Position numbers and translations under genes: made by a program | Part shown: positions 7,659 to 18,519 of the stretch, piece after piece | Numbering within the stretch: position 1 is the stretch's first letter | How the letters are laid out: each line of letters opens with the position of its first letter | The notes under the pieces: model-generated | Database searches by the model: none | What the model was told of the DNA's origin: nothing | What the model saw: only the letters and a program-made list of their open reading frames with translations | DNA from: Gemmatimonas phototrophica | Lineage (GTDB): Bacteria > Gemmatimonadota > Gemmatimonadetes > Longimicrobiales > Gaopeijiaceae | Direction of reading: 5' to 3' | NCBI GenBank assembly: GCA_945876015.1 | Contig: CAMCNM010000005.1 | Coordinates: 1-20,586, forward strand | Length of the DNA stretch: 20,586 bases

Positions 7659-9298
7659 CCTCGCCCCACCCGTTCTCCCCCGAGGGGCGAGCCCGCGCCC
7701 TGGAGGAGATGGGGCGGACGGAGCTGGACGTGCTGGTGATCGGAGGCGGGATCACCGGAGCCGGGATCGCGCGCGACGCCACGCTCCGCGGGTGGGAGGT
7801 CGGCCTGGTCGAGAAGGAGGACTTCGGCTTCGGTACCTCGAGCCGCTCGTCGAAGATCATCCACGGCGGGATCCGCTACCTCGAGTACGGACAGTTCCTC
7901 CTCGTGCGCGAGTCCGCGCGCGAGCGGAAAGCGCTCCGGCGCATCGCCCCGCACCTGGTCCATCCGATCCCGTTCCTCTACCCCGTGTTCGGCGGCGACC
8001 GCTTCTGGCTCATCAGCGCGGGACTGGCCGTGTTCGATCGCATGGCCTCCGCGACGTCCGAGGAGAAGCATAAGAACCTCGGACCCGATGAAGTGCGCGA
8101 ACGACTGCCCGGGCTGCGCGATCCGCTCGAGGGCGGCGTCCTCTACCTGGAGTACATCACCGACGACGCGCGCTTCACGATGGAGAACGCGCTCTCGGCG
8201 GCGCTGCACGGAGCCCTGGTCGCGAACCACGCCTCGGCGCTGGTGCAATCGGCGGGCGGCCGCGTGGTGGGAGCCGAGGTGACCGACGCCGCGACCGGAA
8301 GGAAGACCTCGGTGCGCGCGCGCGTGGTGGTGAACGCGACCGGAGCATGGGCGGCCCAGACGATCTCCGCCGCCGGGCTCGAGCTGCCCCGACCGATCGT
8401 TCCCAGCAAGGGCATCCATCTTCTGCTCGACGCCTCCTCCCTGCCGATCCAGGGCGCCTGCTTCCTGAAGGCGTCGAACGGGCGGCGCGGTCTCGCGATG
8501 CGTCGCCTCGACCACGTCTACGTGGGGACCAGCGACGACGAGTACAAGGGTCCGCTCGACGCACCGCGCGCCACCCGCGCCGAGGTCGAGGAGCTGCTCG
8601 CCATGGTGCAGGACTGCTTCCCGGGAGCCGCGCTCGGCCTCGACGACGTGCGCGCCACGTGGGCGGGAATCCGTCCGCTCGTCCTCGAGCCGGGAAAGAG
8701 CACGCGCGACACCTCGCGCCACGACCAGGTCTGGTCTCATACCCCGGGACTGGTCACGGTGGCGGGAGGAAAGCTCACCACGTACCGCCCGATGGCGCAC
8801 CGCACCCTGAAAGCGGTGGCGCGGCAGCTGGGCGAGCGACTCCCGAAGGATCGCTCGGCCGAGGTCCCTCTCCCGGGCGGCGACCTCGGTGGCGCGGATC
8901 CGGAAGCCTACCGCGCCGCGCGCGCGAGCGATCTGATCGCCCGAGGCGTCGCGCCGGCCACCGCGGCGCGGCTGACCTGGCTCTACGGCCGGCAGCTCGA
9001 GGATCTCCTGGCGCTGGCCGACCGCGATCCCGACTGGCTCGAGCCCCTGCACGCCGACGTTCCGGCGCTGCGCGGTGAGGTGCGGCTCGCGGCGGAGCGT
9101 GAGATGGCCGGCTCGCTGATCGACTTCATGGACCGACGCTCGGCGCTCCTGATCTTCTCGCGCGGGCAGGGTGAGGCGGGCGCGCCCGCGGCGGCGGAGA
9201 TCCTGGGGCGGGTTCTCGGATGGAGCGCCGAGCGGCGCGAGCGCGAAGTGGCGGCCTACCGGTCCCACGCCGCCCAGCACCGGGTGCCGAGCGCCTAG
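7655..9298 (+). CDS. glpD: Glycerol-3-phosphate dehydrogenase (FAD, GlpD type)
   Basis: The protein is 547 aa from the GTG at 7655, which overlaps the preceding stop in a GTGA. The FAD-binding motif GGGITG is at residues 30-35, and the GlpD signature FGTSSRSSKIIHGGIRYLE follows at about 59-77. Later family blocks include VVVNATGAWA, KGIHLLLD, YVGTSDDEYKG, WAGIRPLV and VAGGKLTTYRPMA. The C-terminal about 130 residues form the helical DAO_C domain (LYGRQLEDLL, EREMAGSLIDFMDRRSALL). It oxidises sn-glycerol-3-phosphate to DHAP at the membrane and passes electrons to quinone. No glpK or glpF is nearby, so the substrate here probably comes from the adjacent phosphodiesterase. It ends 4 bp from the convergent kinase gene. 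Confidence 0.92.
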   Translation: MTSPHPFSPEGRARALEEMGRTELDVLVIGGGITGAGIARDATLRGWEVGLVEKEDFGFGTSSRSSKIIHGGIRYLEYGQFLLVRESARERKALRRIAPHLVHPIPFLYPVFGGDRFWLISAGLAVFDRMASATSEEKHKNLGPDEVRERLPGLRDPLEGGVLYLEYITDDARFTMENALSAALHGALVANHASALVQSAGGRVVGAEVTDAATGRKTSVRARVVVNATGAWAAQTISAAGLELPRPIVPSKGIHLLLDASSLPIQGACFLKASNGRRGLAMRRLDHVYVGTSDDEYKGPLDAPRATRAEVEELLAMVQDCFPGAALGLDDVRATWAGIRPLVLEPGKSTRDTSRHDQVWSHTPGLVTVAGGKLTTYRPMAHRTLKAVARQLGERLPKDRSAEVPLPGGDLGGADPEAYRAARASDLIARGVAPATAARLTWLYGRQLEDLLALADRDPDWLEPLHADVPALRGEVRLAAEREMAGSLIDFMDRRSALLIFSRGQGEAGAPAAAEILGRVLGWSAERREREVAAYRSHAAQHRVPSA

Positions 9299-9302
9299 CG
9301 TC

Positions 9303-11105
9303 CTAGACTCTCGCTTCCGCGCGCACCCGGGCGGACTTCTCCGCGGCGGCAGGCAGACCGAAGAAGAAGGTCGTCCCTTCGCCGAGGCGGCTCTCCACCC
9401 AGACGCGGCCGCCGTGCGCTTCGACGATCCCCCGCACGATCGCGAGCCCGAGTCCCGCACCCTGCCGATCGGACCGGTTCTGTTGCCAGAAGCGATCGAA
9501 GATGTGACCGAGCGCTTCCGGCGGGATCCCCTCACCCTCGTCCGACACGGAAAACTCGACACCACCCCCCTCGCCGCACCGCGCCGCGATCCGGATCGCC
9601 CCATGGTCGGTGAATTTCAGCGCGTTGCCGACCAGGTTCGAGAGGACCTGGAGCACCCGGTCGCGGTCGGCGTGCACCGCGGGCAGGCCGTCCTCGACAT
9701 CCTGCGACAGCTCGACCCCCCGATCGCGCGCCAACGGGCGCAGCAGATCGACCGCTTCGTCAACGAGGGGCCCGACCACCACCGTCTCCGGCTCCACGAA
9801 GAGGCCGCCGCCCTCGATGCGCGCCACGTCGAGCAGGTCGCGGATCAATCGGTTCATGCGCTCGGTCGCGCGCACGATGATCTCGAGGTTCTCACGTTCC
9901 TTTTCGGGCGGGAGCTCGATGTCGAGCAACATTCCCGCGGCCGCGGCGATCGTGCCCATCGGATTGCGCAGGTCGTGCGAGACCACCGCGACCACCTCGT
10001 CGCGGGCGCGGATCGCCTGCCGGAGCGCTTCCTGCGCGGCCTGGATCTCGCGCATGTCGGTGAACGTGAAGACGGCTCCCCGCACGCGCTGTCCGTCCAT
10101 CAGCGGACCCAGCGACCATTGGACCGGAATCGCGGCTCCGTCCTTCCGCCAGACGTAGCCCTCAGGATCGCGGCCGGTCGAGCCCGACCGGATCGCCGCG
10201 AGGAGGGGGCAGTCGGCGCTCGTGTGATCCAAGCCCGGACCCGAGTGGATCGCTTCGTGGACACCGCTTCCGGCGAGCTCCTCGGGCTCGAATCCGAGCA
10301 GGCGCGCTCCCGCTGAATTGAGCGAGGTGCACTTCCCGTTCAGGTCGAGCCCGAGCACACCGTCGCCCGTGGCCTCCAGGATCGCGTCCACCTCGCGCCG
10401 CGCGCGATCCGCGCTCTCACGCTGGGCGTTCGCTTCGGCCACCAGGGCGCGCAGGCGTCCGCCGATCCCCGCCACCAGGGCCGTCGCGAAGAGCGCCACC
10501 ATGACGAGGACGATCGTGAACCAGAGCTCGAGGCTGCGCGCGCGGTCCATACGGTCGCGGCCCGCCTGCGCGCGCTCGACGATCGCTTCGACGAGGTCGT
10601 TCGACGCCTGCAACAGATCCTCGTTGCGACGCTGGTCGGCGGCGAGGTCCGTGAGGTAGGCGATCCGCGCGGTGTCCGACCCGAGCGCCTCGGCGTGGAG
10701 CACGTGCCAGTCGGTGGAAGCGCGCTGCAGCTCGGCCAGCTTGGTGCGTACGTCCAACTCCATCTGGTCGCTCAGGCGGAGCAGGCCGTCGTACAGCCCC
10801 CGCTCGCTGGAGCGCGCCTGCCGATAGCTGTCGAGCGAGGCGAGGTCGCCGCTCAGGAGGTAGCTCTGGAAGCGCGCGATCTGGCGGGCGTGCACGAGGG
10901 CGAGGCCGAACGAAAGCTCCTGGGCGGGCTCCAGAACCTCGACGATGTCCCTCTCGATGCCCGCCTCCCAGCGATCGATCGCGAGCGGAACGACCACCAG
11001 GGCCAGGAGGGCGACGACGACGAAGGCCAGCGGCCAGCGACTCGCTCGGAACCCCTCGGTCGGGGTGGCCTGAGAGCCGGAGAACGCCGGGCGGAAGCTG
11101 GCCAT
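9303..11105 (-). CDS. Membrane PAS sensor histidine kinase with extracytoplasmic helical sensor
   Basis: The protein is 600 aa from the ATG at 11105, chosen because it lies 7 nt after the mobA stop and precedes a sensible N-terminus. TM1 is at about 24-45. A helical extracytoplasmic region of about 140 residues (IERDIVEVLEPAQEL, RFQSYLLSGD) resembles CHASE3/four-helix sensors. TM2 lies near 185-208 (LWFTIVLVMVALFATALVAG). A PAS domain follows (ILEATGDGVLGLD, GARLLGFEPEEL, FTFTDMREI). The kinase core has VVSHDLRNP with His377, NLVGNALKF, VSDEGEGIP, IFDRFW and GAGLGLAIV. No response regulator is beside it. It is the last gene of the nitrite/sulfite reductase run, which suggests but does not prove a redox or nitrogen-related signal. 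Confidence 0.85.
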   Translation of the reverse strand: MASFRPAFSGSQATPTEGFRASRWPLAFVVVALLALVVVPLAIDRWEAGIERDIVEVLEPAQELSFGLALVHARQIARFQSYLLSGDLASLDSYRQARSSERGLYDGLLRLSDQMELDVRTKLAELQRASTDWHVLHAEALGSDTARIAYLTDLAADQRRNEDLLQASNDLVEAIVERAQAGRDRMDRARSLELWFTIVLVMVALFATALVAGIGGRLRALVAEANAQRESADRARREVDAILEATGDGVLGLDLNGKCTSLNSAGARLLGFEPEELAGSGVHEAIHSGPGLDHTSADCPLLAAIRSGSTGRDPEGYVWRKDGAAIPVQWSLGPLMDGQRVRGAVFTFTDMREIQAAQEALRQAIRARDEVVAVVSHDLRNPMGTIAAAAGMLLDIELPPEKERENLEIIVRATERMNRLIRDLLDVARIEGGGLFVEPETVVVGPLVDEAVDLLRPLARDRGVELSQDVEDGLPAVHADRDRVLQVLSNLVGNALKFTDHGAIRIAARCGEGGGVEFSVSDEGEGIPPEALGHIFDRFWQQNRSDRQGAGLGLAIVRGIVEAHGGRVWVESRLGEGTTFFFGLPAAAEKSARVRAEARV

Positions 11106-11112
11106 GACGTCG

Positions 11113-11748
11113 CTACCCCGTTCCGCCCGGTACGCTTCTGCCGGACACGGCCGCGAGGAGCGATTCCGCCCGCTCCAACTCCTCCGGCGTATTGACGTTG
11201 AGCAGCGGCTCGGCGACGCGCGCATGCCCGCGCCACTCGGACTCGGCGATCACCCGGGTGCGCAGGCGCTTCGCGAGGCTCAGCGGGGACCGATCCGACG
11301 ACCCGAGCGCGTCGAGCGCGGGCTCGAGCGCGGAGGTGGACCAGACGGCGCAGAACGGCTGGATCCATCCCGCCTGCTCGGGCACCACCAGGTCATCGCC
11401 GCGCCACGCAGCGACCAGGGCTCCGACGAATGCGCCATCCACCAGCGGAAGATCACACGCGAGGACGAGCGCTCCGGCGTCCCCGTGATCCCGCGCGTAG
11501 CGGAGCACCGCGACGATCGCGGCGAGCGGACCTCCACTCCCCTCCACGTCGTGCACCAACGGGAGCCCGATCCCGCTCAGGCCCGGTTCCGGAGCGAGCG
11601 CGACGACCTCGCGGCAGTGAGGCATGAGCGCGGCGGTCGCGCGCTCCACCATCGGCACGCCGCCCACTGGCTCACTCCACTTGGCACGTCCGAAGCGAGT
11701 GCTCCTTCCACCCACGAGCACCGCGCCGACCAGGGACGCCACTTTCAA
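11113..11748 (-). CDS. mobA: MobA-like molybdenum cofactor guanylyltransferase
   Basis: The protein is 211 aa. The nucleotidyltransferase motif VLVGGRSTRFGRAKW fits L-x-G-G-x-S-x-R-x-G-x-x-K, ACDLPLV supplies the metal-binding Asp, and NVNTPEELERAE is the standard C-terminal motif. MobA transfers GMP from GTP to molybdopterin, giving the cofactor of DMSO-reductase-family enzymes including many nitrate and formate enzymes. The start is uncertain: the frame allows TTG at 11748 or GTG at 11742 with no strong SD. The gene lies 18 nt after the Lrp-type gene and 7 nt before the kinase. Proximity to a nitrite/sulfite reductase would fit nitrate assimilation, but no nitrate reductase is in the window. 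Confidence 0.85.
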   Translation of the reverse strand: MKVASLVGAVLVGGRSTRFGRAKWSEPVGGVPMVERATAALMPHCREVVALAPEPGLSGIGLPLVHDVEGSGGPLAAIVAVLRYARDHGDAGALVLACDLPLVDGAFVGALVAAWRGDDLVVPEQAGWIQPFCAVWSTSALEPALDALGSSDRSPLSLAKRLRTRVIAESEWRGHARVAEPLLNVNTPEELERAESLLAAVSGRSVPGGTG

Positions 11749-11766
11749 GTCGATACGGCGAGGACG

Positions 11767-12246
11767 TCAGCCTTCGACGGTCACGTTCCCCATCGAGATG
11801 CGCGTGCTCTCCTTGAGCGACGACAGCACGATGCTGGTCGTGGTCCAGTGCACGCCGGGCCAGGACTGGATCTCGGCCAGCAGGCGCTCGAGCGTAGACG
11901 TGTCGCGCGTGCGGATCTTGATCAGATGCGAGCCCTGCCCGGTCACCGCGTGACACTCCTGGATCTCGGGATGGGCCTGCGCGTGCTCGACGAAGTCGAG
12001 ATAGAAGCGGGAGCCGTCGATCCCGACGGCGATGAATGCGGTCACGTCGGCGCCGAGCTGCTTGGGATCCAGCACCGCGGTGAAGCCCCTGATAATCCCG
12101 CGCTCCTCGAGCTTGCGCAGGCGTTCCCCGGTGGCGGGCGACGAGAGTCCCACGGCTTCCGCGAGATCGTGCTGCGACATGCGGCCATCATCCTGAAGCA
12201 GTGTCAGCAGCTTGAGGTCGATCTCGTCTAGAGTCTGGCCACGCAT
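11767..12246 (-). CDS. Lrp/AsnC-family transcriptional regulator
   Basis: The protein is 159 aa, a standard Lrp length. The N-terminal winged HTH spans about residues 5-60 (LDEIDLKLLTLLQDDGRMSQ, LAEAVGLS, ERLRKLEERGIIRGFTAVLD). The RAM ligand-binding/oligomerisation domain spans about 68-145 (FIAVGID, ECHAVTGQGSHLIKIRTRD, WPGVHWTTTSIVLSS). Such proteins form octamer-like assemblies and sense amino acids. Here the likely targets are its own operon (nitrite/sulfite reductase to kinase), which is an inference from position. It lies 27 nt after the unknown gene and 18 nt before mobA. The ATG at 12246 has no convincing SD, so coupled translation is likely. Confidence 0.9.
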   Translation of the reverse strand: MRGQTLDEIDLKLLTLLQDDGRMSQHDLAEAVGLSSPATGERLRKLEERGIIRGFTAVLDPKQLGADVTAFIAVGIDGSRFYLDFVEHAQAHPEIQECHAVTGQGSHLIKIRTRDTSTLERLLAEIQSWPGVHWTTTSIVLSSLKESTRISMGNVTVEG

Positions 12247-12273
12247 GGGTTCGGGTCGGTTGGAGGAGGCCAG

Positions 12274-12830
12274 CTATGGCGCCACACGGACGTCGGCGGC
12301 CAGCCGGTCACGGGGATCGTTCGGCACCCTGCTCACCTTGGGCGCCTTGTCCGCCAGGACCGCGGTGACCGCCTTCTTCACCACAGGTTCCAGGACACGG
12401 TATCCCTCTTCCGTGTTGGGCGCACGAAGCCGGTCGTTCGCCTCGATCCGGATCACGGACCGATCGAACTCGAGCTTTCCGCCCAGCCGGGGGTCGGCCT
12501 CGAGCTTGGACGCCACCTGCAGCATCTGTCGGAGGGTGGACGCGACCGTGTCCACGGCGTCGCCCTTTCCGTTCACCCGGCGCTGCGCGAGCAGGCCGAA
12601 GCGCCCGTCCGAGCGATCGAGCGCGAAGGTGGCCTCGTGCGTGACCAGCACGATGCCAGGGCTGTCCGGCACGTGCGCGTAGTCGGCGACGTCGAACAGC
12701 ACCAGGCCGTCGAGCGCCTGGTCGCGGATCCACTCCTGGAAGATCGGGACGTACACCTGATCTCCGATCCCGGTCTCGGCCGCGTACAACTTCATGCAGA
12801 TGCGCTGAGGACCTTCGTTGGCGTTGGCCA

Positions 12831-12831
<1 letters not shown>
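12274..12831 (-). CDS. Conserved protein of unknown function coupled to nitrite/sulfite reductase
   Basis: The protein is 185 aa, soluble, with no signal peptide, TM helix or Cys cluster (one Cys). It starts with KLYAAETG and YVPIFQEWIRDQALDGLVLFDVADYAHVPDSPG, then an alternating strand region (IVLVTHEATFALD, GLLAQRRV) and a helical middle (VASTLRQMLQVASKLEADPR). I have an impression of similar proteins next to NirA-like reductases in other phyla, but cannot name a family. The ATG overlaps the reductase stop in TGATG, so the two are very likely co-translated. A role in maturing, anchoring or supplying electrons to the reductase is possible but not shown by any motif. Confidence 0.75.
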
Positions 12832-15137
<2,306 letters not shown>

Positions 15138-15336
15138 CGCAGTTCGATTCTTGGGTTGCCGGGAAGCCCTGGGCGACGCCGGGTATCTAACCGGCTCAGT
15201 CGGGAAATATGGCCGTGAAGGCGGTCCGTGACTAGCGGACCCGCTCTCCAACTTTGGCCTCAACCTGCCCACCGGCATTAGTTTCCCCCCCGTTGGGCCA
15301 AGCCGCGCCGATTCGATCAGCCCCCCCGGAGTGTTC
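15138..15336. promoter_or_regulatory. Divergent intergenic region between the reductase and the outer-membrane gene
   Basis: This 199-bp gap must hold the promoters of both divergent genes. GGAG at 15328-15331 is a good SD for the plus-strand ATG at 15337. An AT-richer patch with GTATCTAACC and GGGAAATATGG (about 15182-15214) is the likeliest promoter or operator area. No -35/-10 pair or dyad is clear enough to name, and no riboswitch was recognised. Confidence 0.4.
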
Positions 15337-17643
15337 ATGCGAAAGACCTGGCTCCCCCTTGGTGTGTCCCTCTCTCTCGTCCTCGCCGGCGGACTGGACG
15401 CCCAGGCGGCACCCGCCCAACGCTCGATCGCGACCACCCGGATCGCCCCGAACGAGGAGATCCAGCTCGACGGCAGGCTGGACGAAGCGGCCTGGCAGCG
15501 GGCGACCCCCGCGAGCGGCTTCCTCCAGGTGGAGCCGCAGAATGGCCAGCCCGCTTCGGAGGCCACCGAGGTCCGCGTCCTGATCGACGGCGACCGGCTG
15601 ATCTTCGGCGTCTTCGCCCACGACTCGAACCCCGACGGGATCATCGCGAACACTCTCCAGCGGGACGCCCCGTTCATCGCGGACGACCGCTTCATGCTCG
15701 CCCTCGACAGCTATCGGGACGGGCGGAGCGGATACTTCTTCGAGGTGAACCCTTCCGGGGGAATGGCTGACGGCCTGCTGGGCGGCCCGCAGCCGGGAGG
15801 TGGGGGCGGGGGAGGCGGCGGGGGAGGCGGCGGTGGAGGCGGCGGTGGAGGCGGGGGCGGTGGTGGCGGGGGCGGCGGAGCCGGCTTCTACGGCGGCCCC
15901 GGAAGCCCGAACAAGGCGTGGGACGGCATCTGGATGGCGCGCGTCGTGCGCGATCCGCGCGGGTGGACTGCGGAGATCGAGGTTCCCTTCGGCACGCTCA
16001 ACTTCGACCCGAACATCACGGCGTGGGGGATCAACTTCCAACGCACCATCCGCCGCAAGAACGAGGAGACGCGCTGGAACGGCTTCGCCCGCAACCAGCA
16101 GGTCTGGCAGATGTCTATGGCCGGCGTGGTCGAAGGAATAGCGGAGATCAGCCAGGGCCTCGGCCTGGACGTGAAGCCATACTTCATCGGCCGCGCGTCC
16201 GCGACGCCCGCGACCGCGGCGCCGTCCGCGTACAAGGGCGACGTGGGCGGCGACGTGTCGTACAACATCACGCCCAACCTGCGCGCGAACCTCACGATCA
16301 ACACCGATTTCGCGGAAACCGAGATCGACGACCGCCAGGTCAACCTGACGCGGTTTCCGCTGCGCTTCCCGGAGAAGCGCGAGTTCTTCCTGCAGGGCAC
16401 CGGCGTGTTCGGGCTCGCCGGGGATCCCGACGTGTTCTTCAGCCGCCGCATCGGCCTGAACGACGGCGCGATCCAGCCGATCGACGCCGGGCTCAAGCTC
16501 GTCGGACAGATGGGGAAGTTCGACCTGGGCGCGCTCCAGGTGCGCACACGCCAGTACGACCGGACCGCGGAGCTCGGGGGTGACCTGCCGGGCGAGGACT
16601 TCACCGTCGTGCGCACGCGCCGCCGCTTCGGCTCGCAGTCGCACTTCGGAGCCCTCTACACGCGCCGCGACCAACGAGGCACGGACGCGGAGCAGCTGCA
16701 GACGGCGGGAATGGATCTCCGGCTCGCGACCACGAACCTGATGGGCAAGGGCCTCAACCTGAACTGGCGCTCCAGCTACATCTGGACCACCGACGCGCGT
16801 TCCGACGACGCCGGCCGGAGCGACAAGTTCAGCTTCGCGCTCGACTATCCGAACGACGTGTGGAATTTCCGCATCCAGTCGGACTGGATCGGGGAGGACT
16901 ACGATCCCGCGGTCGGCTTCAAGTTCAGGGGTGGCATTCGTCAGTACGACCTCCAGGCTTTCTGGAACCCACGGCCGGGCCCAGGATCGGCCATCCGCCA
17001 GCTCAACTTCGGTGTCGCGCCGAACCTGGTGACCGACCCGTCCAACCAGAAGCTGAGCCATCGGATCCAGATCAAGCCGCTCGGCATCAACTTCCAGTCG
17101 GGCGAAAACGTGAGCGTCACCGTCATACCCAACTGGGAGCGGCTCGACACCGACTTCCGCCTGCCCGGCGACATTCTCCTGCTCGAGGGCGGCGAGTACG
17201 ACTACACGCGCTACAACGTGTCGGTCGGCACGGCGGACCAGCGCCTCATGTCGGGATTCGCGAGCGTCGAGATCGGCGACTTCTACTCGGGAACCCGCCG
17301 CGACCTGAACCTGATCGGCACCGTTCGACCCTGGACGGGAATCTCGCTCAACGTGAACGGACAGTGGAGCCGGCTCGAGCTGGCCGAAGGGAGCGTCTCG
17401 ACCACGGTGCTCCAGGCCAAGCTCGGGACGCAGCTCAACCCGTGGGTCTCGTTCAACAACAACATCCAGTACGACAACCAGAGCCGTGCGCTCGGCTGGC
17501 AGGCCCGCTTCCGCTGGACCCTGACTCCCGGGAGCGACGTGTTCTTCGTCTACTCGCACAACTGGATCGACCCGCTGATCGGCGGCCTCTACACGAACGA
17601 CCGCACCGCCGCGACCAAGGTCGTCTTCACCCGCCGATTCTGA
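15337..17643 (+). CDS. DUF5916-type outer-membrane protein with CBM9-like N-domain and poly-glycine tract
   Basis: The protein is 768 aa. The ATG at 15337 has GGAG 5 nt upstream and is preferred over the GTG at 15331. A signal peptide (hydrophobic 6-18, cleavage near DAQA) precedes a CBM9-like beta-sandwich (IQLDGRLDEAAWQRA, VRVLIDGDRLIFGVFAHDS, DDRFMLALDSY, GYFFEVNPSG). This domain is interrupted at residues 154-181 by 28 consecutive Gly codons, then resumes (WDGIWMARV, GWTAEIEVPFGTLNF, WGINFQRTIRRKNEE). From about residue 260 amphipathic strands run to a C-terminal Phe (VVFTRRF), as in outer-membrane barrels, with the DUF5916 block FPEKREFFLQGTGVF. Function is unknown in the family; surface glycan or nutrient binding is a guess. 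Its stop directly abuts the convergent folP stop (TGATCA). Confidence 0.85.
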   Translation: MRKTWLPLGVSLSLVLAGGLDAQAAPAQRSIATTRIAPNEEIQLDGRLDEAAWQRATPASGFLQVEPQNGQPASEATEVRVLIDGDRLIFGVFAHDSNPDGIIANTLQRDAPFIADDRFMLALDSYRDGRSGYFFEVNPSGGMADGLLGGPQPGGGGGGGGGGGGGGGGGGGGGGGGGGGGAGFYGGPGSPNKAWDGIWMARVVRDPRGWTAEIEVPFGTLNFDPNITAWGINFQRTIRRKNEETRWNGFARNQQVWQMSMAGVVEGIAEISQGLGLDVKPYFIGRASATPATAAPSAYKGDVGGDVSYNITPNLRANLTINTDFAETEIDDRQVNLTRFPLRFPEKREFFLQGTGVFGLAGDPDVFFSRRIGLNDGAIQPIDAGLKLVGQMGKFDLGALQVRTRQYDRTAELGGDLPGEDFTVVRTRRRFGSQSHFGALYTRRDQRGTDAEQLQTAGMDLRLATTNLMGKGLNLNWRSSYIWTTDARSDDAGRSDKFSFALDYPNDVWNFRIQSDWIGEDYDPAVGFKFRGGIRQYDLQAFWNPRPGPGSAIRQLNFGVAPNLVTDPSNQKLSHRIQIKPLGINFQSGENVSVTVIPNWERLDTDFRLPGDILLLEGGEYDYTRYNVSVGTADQRLMSGFASVEIGDFYSGTRRDLNLIGTVRPWTGISLNVNGQWSRLELAEGSVSTTVLQAKLGTQLNPWVSFNNNIQYDNQSRALGWQARFRWTLTPGSDVFFVYSHNWIDPLIGGLYTNDRTAATKVVFTRRF
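15796..15879 (+). repeat. Poly-glycine codon tract (28 GGN codons)
   Basis: There are 28 uninterrupted GGN codons using all four third bases. They include two copies of GGC-GGC-GGT-GGA, a sign of local duplication followed by drift. The tract lies inside a loop of the CBM9-like domain of the outer-membrane protein. Confidence 0.95.
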
Positions 17644-18519
17644 TCATCCGCCCGGGCGCCGGCGCACCACCGCGTCGGCGATCCGGGCCACCCGCGCCAT
17701 CTGCGCGACGTCGTGCACGCGCACGATGTCGGCACCCCGGTCGATGCACAGCGTGACCGCCGCCGCGGTGCCCTCGGTCCGCTGGTCCGGCGGAAGGTTG
17801 AGCGTGTAGCCGACGAACGACTTCCGGGACGGCCCGACCAGGATCGGCCTGCCCAGCGAAGCGATCTCGGAGAGCCGATCCACCAGCTCGAGGTTCTGCT
17901 CGACGGTCTTCCCGAAGCCGATGCCCGGATCGACGATCAGCCGATCCTCCCGCACGCCGGCGCGCAGGGCCAGCTCGATCGACTCCCCAAGCTCGCGCGC
18001 GATGTCCTCCATCAGGTCGCCGTACTCGACGCCCACGTAACGTCCGCCGAGGTGGGCCTCCTGCACCGCGTCCTTGGGGCGGCTGCGGTTGTGCATCAGC
18101 ACGACCGCCACGCCGGCTTCGGCCGCGACCCCGGCGAGGTCGGGGTCCATGCGCAGGCCCCACACGTCGTTCAGGATGGTCGCGCCCGCGGCGATGGCCT
18201 GGCGGGCCACTTCGGCTTTGTAGGTGTCGATCGAGATGGGAACGGACACGCGGCCGGCGAGCGCGCGGACCACGGGGATCGTGCGACGTAGCTCTTCCTC
18301 GAGGGGGATCGGCTCGCTGCCGGGGCGGGTGGACTCTCCGCCGACGTCGAGGAGATGGGCGCCCGCGGCGACCTGGGCCTCGGCCAGCGCGACCGCCCGC
18401 TCGACCTCGACCACGCCGTCCCCCGAAAACGAATCGGGGGTCACGTTCAGGATCCCCATCACGTAGGTCCGGCTCCCCCACTCGAAGGTGTGGGGGCTTA
18501 CGGTCAGCGAACCGGCCAA
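17644..18519 (-). CDS. folP: Dihydropteroate synthase
   Basis: The protein is 291 aa from a TTG at 18519, which overlaps the 3' end of folK by 16 bp. GAGG lies 8 nt upstream and no ATG/GTG would keep the first strand. A CTG at about 18507 is an alternative. All DHPS motifs are present: MGILNVTPDSFSGDG, LLDVGGESTRPGSEP, ISIDTYKAEVARQA, ILNDVWG, IVDPGIGFGKT, LVGPSRKSFVG, and VRVHDV at the end. It condenses 6-hydroxymethyl-dihydropterin pyrophosphate with p-aminobenzoate to dihydropteroate and is the sulfonamide target. It is the last gene of the CADD-COG0720-folK-folP operon. Its stop abuts the convergent outer-membrane gene with no space for a terminator. Confidence 0.92.
   Translation of the reverse strand: MAGSLTVSPHTFEWGSRTYVMGILNVTPDSFSGDGVVEVERAVALAEAQVAAGAHLLDVGGESTRPGSEPIPLEEELRRTIPVVRALAGRVSVPISIDTYKAEVARQAIAAGATILNDVWGLRMDPDLAGVAAEAGVAVVLMHNRSRPKDAVQEAHLGGRYVGVEYGDLMEDIARELGESIELALRAGVREDRLIVDPGIGFGKTVEQNLELVDRLSEIASLGRPILVGPSRKSFVGYTLNLPPDQRTEGTAAAVTLCIDRGADIVRVHDVAQMARVARIADAVVRRRPGG

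Noticed and set aside
15180..15215. Rrf2/CymR-like operator in the divergent region
   Set aside because: GTATCTAACC and AGTCGGGAAAT look suggestive of sulfur-gene operators, but the arms do not form a convincing palindrome.
15232..17559. Minus-strand open frame of about 775 codons opposite the DUF5916 gene
   Set aside because: The plus-strand frame has signal peptide, domain blocks and a C-terminal Phe. The minus frame is a His/Arg/Val/Glu-rich shadow without motifs.
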